A stretch of DNA of 64,000 bases from Eupeodes corollae (lineage: Eukaryota; Arthropoda; Insecta; Diptera; Syrphidae). Shown piece after piece: positions 47,408 through 56,611 of this stretch (positions within the stretch are counted from its first letter, which is position 1; every line of letters starts with the position of its first letter). The DNA is taken from contig NC_079147.1 of the NCBI RefSeq assembly GCF_945859685.1, forward strand, positions 305,100,485 through 305,164,484, read 5' to 3'. Under the pieces are notes generated by a model, which was given only the letters and a program-made list of their open reading frames with translations, was not told the origin of the DNA and did no database searches. Both the position numbers and the translations under genes were made by a program.

Positions 47408-49261
47408 ATCGGAAAAACAAACAGAACTTTCACACTAATCGACCGCAGCGCCAACGGCAAGAGCATAACAAGCGTCTTAGAAGGAATAAACGTTATCGTC
47501 GAAGCATAAATGAGGATGATGTTGATGCTTTTTACTCGTTAATTACTAAAAAAAAAGAATATGACCAAACTACCGACGAAGCTGATGCCGCCATCATCGA
47601 CAGGAATAATGGTAACATCATCAACGTCAACCCCCGCCCTTTTAACGTTGACAATAATTATGAATCTCGTCAAACTTCAAATACGTCGACGAATAATGGC
47701 ACAAAAGGCAAAAACGTATTAAATCTCAATTCAAAGTCTTCCTCTTTTGCTCCTCAACATCGTTCTAGACGTTTCCGTCATCACAGTAATGAATCAAAGG
47801 AGATGCTCTACGATGCGGATGATGATGACGGTGATAGAGATGGTGATGGTGATGGTGATACCGCTGCCATCATAACCACCACGTCTGCCATCGTCGTCGT
47901 CGTCAATGATGAAGTTGTCAAGGTATCAACCATTTTGCCATCCTCTGCCAACGATGATGCTGACTACGACGATTATAATGATCCACAAGTCGTCGTCGTT
48001 AAGAATGTCACCACCCGCACCCGTACCACCCACACATCAGCAGTTCGTAATAACTTGCTGGATTCACCAACGCGAAAGCCATCTTCACCACAACAAACGT
48101 CACTACCTACCACCGCTGAGATACCCCCGACAACTTTCGATGACAATCCATTAAACACCAATTTGATACCAGGTAGAAATTTTATTGATGATGGTAATAG
48201 TGATGACGGTGCGGGAGATGGTGCCATCAGCGATGAATTTGACAACGATGATGGTGCTAGTGCTAGTTCTAGTGCTAGAGCTAGTAGAGGTGGTTACTAT
48301 TCGTTGCCATCCTCATTTGCATCATCATCACCATCATTTTCATTATCATCTGCAACTACAATGGATTTGAATGATAAATTCAACGACAAATCGAAAAGTC
48401 TACACCACCATCTGATTGAGATAAATGACCGAAGCGACACTACTGCTACTACAAATGCTTCTAATAATTCCCTTGACGAGTTGTCGGACGCCATTGGTGG
48501 TGATAATGTTAGCAAAACGGAATCCGATGACATCGATGAGTTGATGATGAGCGATGGCCTACTTCCAGTCGACAAAAGCTCTGGATTTGTTCCCTATGAC
48601 AATGTAGAGGATGTCGACATTGTCAAATTGGAGAATGATCCGAGTTCAGAAGACGATTATTATAAAACCTTTAACAAGAATCCAGAGGACAATAGTTTGA
48701 TTGATATAAAAACAGTAAAATCGGTTGAAAAGCCATCATCGTCGAAACCCAACGAAACACCAAATAATGCTCCGTCTATTTTGACATTAACCCCAGAGCA
48801 CATTGGTGGCAAAAGAATTCTTGTCAATCTGACAATAGCAACAGACGATGGAACTGGTACCGTTAATCACTCAGTCTACACGCTGCATGTGTCAGTGCCG
48901 GCTGAAGAAATTGTCAAGAAACCACCAGAACTTCCAGCTCCTGCAGAATTGAGAGATCCGTCAAGGTACTGCATTCCCGAACCGCCACCGCGTATACCAG
49001 AGTGTCCGTGTATTTGTAAGGATCTAACTCCCCCCTCAGATCCAGTTGTTGTTGATTTCGATAATGACGAGAGTAATGATATCAACGATGATATTGATGA
49101 CAGAAAAACCGTAAACAATAATAATCCCAAAATTATTCCCGATTCTATAAGTCCTTCTACAACTATTTCTGTCCCGCTATCGAGTGATGCTTTTACTACC
49201 ACTGTGGGGCCACCTGATTTGTCTGCATGTCCCGATATAGGGCCTGTTCTAATATTAGAAG
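47408..49261 (+). CDS. Ten-m: Ten-m cassette exon, 618-residue ectodomain insert
   Basis: A single open frame runs from 47308 to a TGA at 49282-49284. The only AG in the possible acceptor region is gatgatag at 47407, which leaves phase 1, and GAAG|gtgatt at 49261 is a donor in the same phase. The exon can therefore be included or skipped between the linker and ectodomain exons without a frame change. The encoded segment has a basic start (QRQRQEHNKRLRRNKRYRRS, with RNKR and RYRR furin-like sites), then Asp/Asn/Ser-rich low complexity, and finally a more ordered block: LTLTPEHIGGKRILVNLTIA, YTLHVSVPAEE, RYCIPEPPPRIPECPCIC. Two N-glycosylation sequons lie in this block (NLT, NHS). Alternative view: it is a terminal exon using the TGA, giving a membrane-tethered short form. 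I recall long Ten-m isoforms in Drosophila but cannot verify them here. Confidence 0.8.
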
Positions 49262-51125
49262 GTGATTTGGTGAATAACACTTGAGATTTTCTTAAAAATA
49301 TATAAAATAATCGAGCCTGTACAAAATGAGCTTCTCAACTAACCCAACTATAATAATTTATAATTATTTCATTGATGCATAACTTACCTGTCATCGTTGC
49401 TAACAACTAACAAAATAAAAGTGAATTATATTTTTACATATTCTTAAGCTTTTTTTTCATCGAAATCTTATTTCGTAGTAATCACAATAACTTAAAATAT
49501 TTCTTCATCCTTGTTTTATTAGGAAAATAATAATAATAATTCAGATGACAGTTACTAGAGAACCTTGTGTGTTTTCTGTCATTCCTGTGTTCATGTTGTT
49601 AGTTGCCAGGGATAGTATTGAAAGCAACATGAAATTAGAAGTATATTGTAATAGTTTTTCTTTGCTCATATAAAATACATATAAATTCAATTGGTATTTC
49701 AATTTGACAGCTGTCATTTAAAAAAGTGTAAACAAACCTTATCGAGAATTTTCGCTGGTCTGCACTTTCAAATCTGCACAAAAAGATGATGCAAATTATT
49801 GAAATAGCGTTAGAAAAAGTAGATTATAGGAAATGTCATAATGCCGATAAAAAAAGGAACGTGTTTAACTTCGTGGAGTCACACATTCGGTTTTTTGAAA
49901 TGCATTTATCCCGCTCTACTTTTATTCATAATTGTGATGGTAGATTAATGTTAATCCGACAACAGATGTGCTCTGTTCATGTTCAGTAATGTTAACATTT
50001 TCTAAGAATTCGGTACAAGGCTTTAGTTAAAGGACTGAAAGTCAATGTAAGGAATTTCGCAGAAAATTGTTGCTTTTGAACAGATGTTATATTGGAGAAT
50101 GATAACTTCGTTAGCTAAGCCATTTGTTTGTGTATTTCAAAAAACTGTCAATTTCTGACAATTTAAGTTGAAAAATCTGTGAAAGTCATGTTATAAGAAC
50201 TGTGCAGAAGTAAACGAAGAGAAATATGTCAACTTTTGACAGTTTAAGTTGAAAAATCTGTGAAAGTTATTTTACGAGAATTGTGTAGAAGTAAACGAAC
50301 GGAACTCTGTCAATTTATGATTATTTAAGCTGGAGAACTATGTAGAACAAAACGAACAGAACTCTGTCAATTTTTGACAATTTAAGTTGAAAAATCTGTG
50401 AAGGTTATGTTACGAGAGTTTGTAGAAGTAAACGAACAGAACTCTGTCAATATCTAACAATTTAAGTTGAAGAATCTGTAAAAGTTATTTTACGAGAATT
50501 GTGCAGAAGAAAACGAACAGATCTATGTCAATTTGTGACAATTTAAGTTGAAAAATCTTTGAAGGTTATGTTACGAGAATTTGTGAAGGTTATGTTACGA
50601 GAATTTGTGGAAGCAAACGAACAAAACTCTGTCAATATCTGACAATTTAAATAGTTGTAGAATCTGTGAAAGTTATTTTACGAGAATTGTGTAAAAGTAA
50701 ACGAACAGAACTCTGTTTTTCTTTCTCGTTTCTCAAGTTTTAGCTGGAGTTAGTTAAATTGTTTTATTTTACATTAATAAAACTACAAATCTTGGTTCAC
50801 TACGCTTTTTCAAAAAGGATATGTTTTCGAGACTACGCATTGTAATAAACGTTTCCAGCTTGATTCCTCACTTAAACCATACCTTAAAAGAAGTGAAAAA
50901 TGTGTCCACTTTTTCGCTTATAACAAAACAAAAATTATGTCAATAAATAAACTTTATCCTTCAATAACAAACAAAAACAAAAATACTAAAACACACATTT
51001 GCCACACCTGCTTGTCACATAAATAATGTACCATAATTATTATAATAATCACACTAACCAATAATCCCATCAACCAAATCTAACCATAAACAAAACGCCC
51101 TTTTGTGTATGCTTCAAATTTGTAG
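49262..51125 (+). other. intron between cassette and ectodomain exons
   Basis: No further exon is seen. It contains a TGACAGCTGTCA palindrome at about 49706 and a short-unit repeat array at 50140-50720. The acceptor at 51125 is aaatttgtag. Confidence 0.6.
50140..50720. repeat. tandem array of 60-86-bp units
   Basis: About seven degenerate copies contain CTGTCAATTTCTGACAATTT, AAGTTGAAAAATCTGTGAAAG, TTACGAGAATTGTG and AAGTAAACGAACAGAACT blocks. Unit length varies through small deletions. The TGTCAA/TTGACA pairs in each unit could pair as short hairpins. Confidence 0.82.
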
Positions 51126-51403
51126 GTGCACGAACATTTCCGGCGCGCAGCTTCCCACCAGATGGCACGACGTTCGGTCAAATCACGCTCGGCCAAAAGC
51201 TCACAAAGGAAATTCAACCCTACAGCTACTGGAATATGCAATTCTATCAATCGGAACCGGCTTATGTCAAATTTGACTATAGCATACCGCGCGGTGCATC
51301 CATTGGAGTTTACGGAAGACGTAATGCCCTGCCAACGCATACGCAATACCATTTCAAGGAAGTGTTAAGTGGGTTTAGTGCAAGAACTCAACGTGCCACT
51401 CAT
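51126..51403 (+). CDS. Ten-m: Ten-m exon: TEN N-terminal ectodomain region
   Basis: The exon begins GT GCA CGA, completing Gly after either NSNNG-G or the cassette's ILEG. It encodes ARTFPARSFPPDGTTFGQIT, LGQKLTKEIQPYSYWNMQFY, a KFDYSIPRGASIGVYGRRNA block and the segment ending HFKEVLSGFSARTQRATH. It ends at a codon boundary with the consensus donor CAT|gtaagt. This region is conserved among insect teneurins and precedes the EGF repeats; it resembles a small beta-rich domain with the usual teneurin IPRGASIGVYGR signature. The antisense frame at 51080-51352 is a shadow of this exon. Confidence 0.93.
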
Positions 51404-51810
51404 GTAAGTACTGTTTGATTTTATTTTTTGAATGCTTGTACTTTTGCTGTGTAGTTTTTTTTTGTTGATGGGGGGGTGGAAGTCTTAACTGGGGTTGCTA
51501 CTTTTTTTCGATTAGACATAAGGTGGCAACCCTAGATTATTTTTGCGTTCAACTTTGAGAAACAATGGTTTGGAGTTGGGAACACTGTAGAACGTAGGAA
51601 TGAAGGGACAAAAGCCTCACCCTGTACTGTATTATATATATACGTTATGCAAAATGGAAAATGTTACTAACCAAACCCTTTTCCCTTTTTTTCTTTTCTT
51701 TTCTCTTCAATCCTTTGTCCCAAAAAAACAAAAAACACACAATATCACAAAAAACTCCTCAAACTTTGCGTTCCAAAAAAAAAATACACTGAATTGAAAA
51801 AAAAATGCAG

Positions 51811-52222
51811 CTCTCGATAACGCGTGAGGTGACACGTTACATGGAACCCGGACATTGGTTCGTTTCACTGTATAACGACGATGGCGATGTGCAAGAGGTC
51901 ACATTCTATGCGGCCATTGCAGAGGATATGACACAAAATTGTCCAAATGGTTGTTCTGGCAATGGACAATGTTTGCTGGGTCATTGCCAATGCAATCCCG
52001 GTTTTGGAGGTGATGATTGCAGTGAGAGTGTTTGCCCTGTGCTCTGCTCCCAGCACGGGGAGTACACTAATGGCGAGTGCATTTGCAATCCAGGATGGAA
52101 GGGCAAGGAATGCTCCCTCAGGCATGATGAATGTGAAGTGGCCGACTGTAGTGGCCATGGGCATTGTGTGAGTGGCAAATGTCAATGCATGCGGGGCTAC
52201 AAGGGAAAGTTCTGCGAAGAAG
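51811..52222 (+). CDS. Ten-m: Ten-m exon: EGF-like repeats 1-3
   Basis: The acceptor is aaatgcag at 51810 and the exon starts at LSITREVTRYMEPGHWFVSL in phase 0. The first 43 codons finish the N-terminal ectodomain region (FYAAIAEDMTQN). Three EGF-like repeats follow, beginning at Cys 51940-51942. EGF2 (52033 onward) has Tyr at 52063-52065 where repeat 1 has its third Cys, leaving an unpaired Cys. This is a teneurin hallmark: the free cysteines of EGF2 and EGF5 make the covalent homodimer (family knowledge). The exon ends GEE... with FCEEG split after one base, donor G|gtaaaa. The methionine at 51805 lies before the acceptor and is not a start. Confidence 0.94.
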
Positions 52223-52395
52223 GTAAAATATATATATTTTTGTTTTGCGTCTGTTTATTTGCATTCAGATTCAGGAGTTGTCCTTTCGGTTCGGAAGGGA
52301 CATATTCATTTTGACATGTCCATGCGAGTGCGAGAGCAAGTTTGGTCCTTGATTTTCTCGGGTACAATAACCTTTTTCCTTTTAACTTTTTCCAG

Positions 52396-52941
52396 TCGAC
52401 TGCCCACATCCGACATGCTCGGCTCATGGTTTCTGTGCGGACGGTACCTGCATCTGTAAGAAGGGCTGGAAGGGTCCGGACTGTGCGACCATGGATCAAG
52501 ATGCGTTACAGTGTCTGCCCGATTGTTCTGGACATGGAACGTTCGACTTGGACGCCCAGACCTGCCACTGTGAGGCCAAATGGAGTGGTGACGACTGTTC
52601 CAAGGAACTGTGTGACCTTGACTGCGGACAGCATGGACGTTGTGTTGGAGATGCATGCACTTGCGAGCCCGAATGGGGCGGAGAGTTCTGCAACACAAAG
52701 TTATGTGATAGTCGTTGCAATGAGCATGGACAATGCAAGAATGGAACGTGTCTTTGTGTAACCGGCTGGAATGGCAAGCATTGCACAATTGAGGGCTGTC
52801 CATCGGGCTGTTCGAATCACGGACAATGCAGAGCTGGCGGTGAGGGTCAGTGGGAATGTCGGTGCTATGAGGGTTGGGATGGACCGGATTGTGGTATCGC
52901 CCTCGAGCTCAACTGTGGCGACAGCAAGGACAACGACAAAG
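52396..52941 (+). CDS. Ten-m: Ten-m exon: EGF-like repeats 4-8
   Basis: A 173-nt intron precedes it, with acceptor tttttccag. The exon reads VDCPHPTCSAHGFC for EGF4, then EGF5 to EGF8, ending with GIALELNCGDSKDNDK. EGF5 has Phe (52542-52544) at the third-cysteine position, giving the second unpaired Cys expected for a teneurin dimer. EGF8 has a longer loop (RAGGEGQWECRC). Other repeats carry the full six-cysteine pattern. The exon ends in phase 1, donor G|gtacga. The many overlapping frames on both strands between 52172 and 52961 are byproducts of the Cys/Gly-rich codons. Confidence 0.94.
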
Positions 52942-53014
52942 GTACGATTGCTCGAAGGCATTTTCGATATTTTGAACTTGTCCCTCTCAATGTTGATTTT
53001 GTTTCTTTTTACAG

Positions 53015-53222
53015 ACGGATTGGTTGACTGCGAAGACCCCGAGTGCTGTGCCAGCCATGTGTGTAAAACATCTCAGTTGTGTGTTTCGGCTCCAAAGCCA
53101 ATTGATGTTCTGCTTCGAAAACAGCCACCAGCCATTACGGCATCCTTCTTCGAACGAATGAAATTTCTCATTGATGAGAGTAGTTTGCAAAACTATGCCA
53201 AATTGGAGACTTTCAATGAGAG
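53015..53222 (+). CDS. Ten-m: Ten-m exon: Cys-rich segment after EGF8
   Basis: A 73-nt intron precedes it (acceptor tttttacag). The exon encodes DGLVDCEDPECCASHVCKTS followed by APKPIDVLLRKQPPAI and FFERMKFLIDESSLQNYAKL. With the end of the previous exon this forms the Asp/Asn-rich DSKDNDKDGLVDCEDPECC block, which looks like a calcium-binding, Cys-rich linker to the beta-rich core. The exon ends AAT GAG AG|gtaaga in phase 2. The two-base remainder can be completed by either the microexon at 55827 or the large exon at 56612, both starting with C. Confidence 0.94.
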
Positions 53223-55826
53223 GTAAGAATTGTGTTCCTATGATTTCTTTTTTTTAAATATTATTTTTTAAGTTAAATTTTTAGCAAACAAAAAAAAAGA
53301 TTTCAAAATCATAAAATTGGAAGTTAAAAATATTTATGATTATTTTGAGTTTTTTTATAAAAAAAAAAAATCAAAATTTCAAAATCAAAAGAAAAAAAAT
53401 TGAAAATATTTTTGAAAAACTTAAATATATTATTTTTATTTTCCTTATTGTGCCCACGTCTTGGAAATGTCCCACCAAAAATATCCACTAAATGAAATAT
53501 CCCAAAAATTCCTTTGTTTAAATGAAACCTTTTCCCTCCGATAATAATAAAAGTAATAAATCCTAAAAAAAACAACTCAAATATATTCCCTTTTTGTTTA
53601 GAATTAGATATAATAAAAATTATGTATTTTATATTTGTAGAAATATTTATTATTAATAAGACAATAAATCGTCGGGAAGTAGATGAAATGGTTTTGGGTA
53701 CAAAATTTTAGCATTGTGATTTAAAATATTTGAAAAAGTACAAAACTTTTGAGTATTAAACTTTTGACTAAGAAAATAAAAGTAAATTGAGATTTCTGTA
53801 ATTTTTTCCAAAATGTTGAAACAAATTTCATTTTCAATGAAGACACACCCTGTCAAAGTAATTTTATTATACTTTGTTTTTTTCAATTGGCAACACCGTT
53901 TGCCACAATAAATTTGACAGGTGACAAATCAGTGATGGTGCAAGAAATACACTTTTTTAAAGGTACGTTTGCACTTGGAACATCAGCCAATCAATGGAAA
54001 CATAAACTGATTGAATTCTTAAAAGAAAATTATATTTCAACAAAACAACAGTTTTACTATATTGAAAGTATTCGATTTAATTTTGGAAGTAACCAACAAA
54101 ACCAAAACTGAAACAAAAGATAAATTGACAAATATGTCAAAGTACTTTAAAAATCTTATTCGTATCAAGTGTTCCCAAAGTCGAAAGGTTTTTCAACAAA
54201 TTTTTCAAATTTAATATTACAAAAGTGAAACAAAATACAGGGTAGTGAAAATCTATGAACAAAAATATAGGACTTAAGCTGTAGAGGGCAGTTCTAAATA
54301 TGTGTCCTTACAAAGTGCAAACCAAGCTTGGTATATGTCAAAGCAACAAAAACAAAACATGAAGCCAAAATTTGATAAAAACGTAATTGCTTCAGTGCCG
54401 CATAGAAAAAATCTGAAAACCCACTAATTTTTCTTCTCATATCCGACGATTCGAGGGAAGACGTTATTTTTCATATATAAGTAAAATTCTCTTAACAGGT
54501 TCAAGAACTATCAAACAAACAAATTGGCAAAGGTTGAAAATTCTTCAACTCAATAAAAACTTCAAAAAAATTCAAATTTTACTGAACGACTTGAACTCCA
54601 AAATGTACTTACGGTTTCGAAAATTATGAAATATTCGATATTATGGGAGCGCTACAGTCCTGTGAACTAGGTCCTCACATAACAAACTTCTCCACCTAGC
54701 TCGGTTCATAGCTGCAAAAGCTATAAATTTGTTAGTACTTTCAAAAACAAATATCGGCCAAGCTCAATAAAATTAAAATTTTATTGAATTTATTGTGAAG
54801 AATTGCAAGAATCTAAATATTCTAGTACTTTCCAGACGCAGCTTCATTAACTGATCGCAAAAGATCAATTTTTGATTTTTTTTTTTGAATACTCGCTTAA
54901 GGTGGCGTTACAGTCCTGTGTGAGTTAGGGCCTCATCCAATACACTTCTCCACCTAGCTCGGTTCATAGCTGAAAAAGATATAAATATTCTAGTACTTTC
55001 AAAAACAAGTATCGGCAAAGCTCGATAAAATTAAAATTAAACTCCAAAATTTGTCACCGTTGCAAACATTGTGAAGCATTGAAAGACTCTGAATGTTCTA
55101 GTACTTTCCGAATGCACCTTCATCAACTAATGGCAAAAGATCAATTTTTGATTTTTTTTTTGAATACTTGCTTAAGGTGGCGCTACAGTCCTGTGTGAGT
55201 TAGGGCCTCACCCAATAAACTTCTCCACCTAGCTCGATTCATAGCTGAAAAAGGTATAAATATTCTAGTACTTTCAAAAACAAATATCGGGCAACTCTAA
55301 AATTTGTTAACTTTTCAAACATTGTGAAGTATTGCAAAACTCTAAATCTTCTAGTACTTTCCGGATGCAGCTTCATTAACTAATAACAAAAGACCAATTT
55401 TTGACTTTTCAAATCTAATCCCTCTTACTTATTGTAAATTTTTTGTGTTGTTTTGAGTGTCATAGAATTTATGTAAGGTCTTGAGAAAATCGATTAGTAA
55501 CTTTGTCAGTGAACCTTTTCTTTGCTCGTATAAAGTTTCCTCTTGAATTTTAGGATTACCGTAATTAGATTTTGTTAATAAATTAACCTACAAACCTAAA
55601 CAAACTAAACAAAAAATAATTCAAGCATATTACAAAATTCTAATCCATTGTTCTATTTTTTTCTTTCTCTTTCCCATAAATCACGCGCGCTACTACCACT
55701 AATACTACTACTACTAACTAACAAAATCATAACTAATTCCCGTTAACTTTTCATATTAACCGTTATCGCTTAATTCTAACCCTAAAATGTAACAAACAAA
55801 CAAACACTAAAATCCAAAACTAACAG
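53223..55826 (+). other. intron with RTE-tail repeats
   Basis: AT-rich intron. The 74-codon + frame at 53887-54111 has no family resemblance. The main feature is the repeat at 54590-55390 (separate entry). Confidence 0.6.
54590..55390. repeat. three ~260-bp repeats carrying an RTE LINE tail
   Basis: Blocks of about 255-275 bp recur three times, each with GGTGGCG(C/T)TACAGTCCTGTG (54652 degenerate, 54901, 55176), CTTCTCCACCTAGCTCG, TATTCTAGTACTTTC and AAAAGA(T/C)CAATTTTTGA. The first part is the same 3' tail sequence as the RTE LINE remnant at 19.1 kb. The unit probably arose from tandem duplication of a short LINE 3' insertion with its flank. Confidence 0.82.
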
Positions 55827-55853
55827 CGTATTTTGGAATTATTTCAACGCAAG
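55827..55853 (+). CDS. Ten-m: Ten-m 27-nt microexon
   Basis: It is bounded by actaacag and AAG|gtaaga, both good splice sites. It is 27 nt long and phase 2 to phase 2, so it adds exactly nine residues. Joined to its neighbours it reads NE-S-VFWNYFNA-S-RSAVIRG; without it the junction reads FNESRSAVIRG. Inclusion thus duplicates an FN(E/A)S-like turn in the linker before the Ig-like/plug region. The branch-like sequence ctaac lies directly at the acceptor. Teneurin genes are known to alternatively splice very small exons in the EGF and propeller regions (vertebrates); whether this one is constitutive or alternative in this fly cannot be seen from sequence. Confidence 0.72.
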
Positions 55854-56611
55854 GTAAGAGCAACTGGTTGTTTGGTAAAAGAAACAGTAATTTTCTTTTT
55901 GTAAATTAACAATTACCTAACAATTAAATTATTTACAAGTTTTATAATTTTTGTTTATAAGTTTTGAGAGAATGTCAATTTTGGTAACGTTATTTTTATG
56001 TTTGTTTCCTTTTTATTTCTATTATTTAGTTGTGGTAAAAAGTAATACAGTTTTCTTCTAATAAAAAAAAAATATAATAATTAGAAGAACTAGCACTTTA
56101 TTTGTTGAACTAAACTTTTAATCTACTACTTTTTTCTTTAATTTTAGTTTTTGTAGTAGTGCATTTGAAATTTTTAACCGGAAACTGTTACGTTTTTTTA
56201 CTTTGTCAAATCAAAATACAGGGTGACATACATTTTTATGTTTTGAATTGTTAAGCAAAAATCCATGCAACCTATCTAAGATTGGTTAAATGAAAACTTG
56301 GAAGGGTCGTAGGGCTTTGAAAACAAAAACAAAAAAATAGAAAATAAAAATTGTTATACAATAATCCTCTGTGTTAAATTTTAAGTTTTGTGGCGTGTGA
56401 AAATTTTCATTTCATTTTATTGTTATAAAGTATTGTTTAAAAATCCTTACAGTATTCGTCTACTTTATCATTTTTTGAATGTTTTTTCATAAGAAGAAAA
56501 AAAAAATATTATATATTTCTTTGCATAAAGCTTTTAAAGTAGTTTTTAAAATTTACATTAAAATTAAAACAGTTTTTTAATAATTTTTGTTTTTTATTTT
56601 AATTTTGACAG
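55854..56611 (+). other. intron, nothing recognised
   Basis: AT-rich intron ending in ttttgacag at 56611. No exon or element is seen. Confidence 0.7.

Noticed and set aside
53887..54111. 74-codon + frame between Ten-m exons
   Set aside because: Phase and splice sites do not allow it as an exon and no domain is seen.
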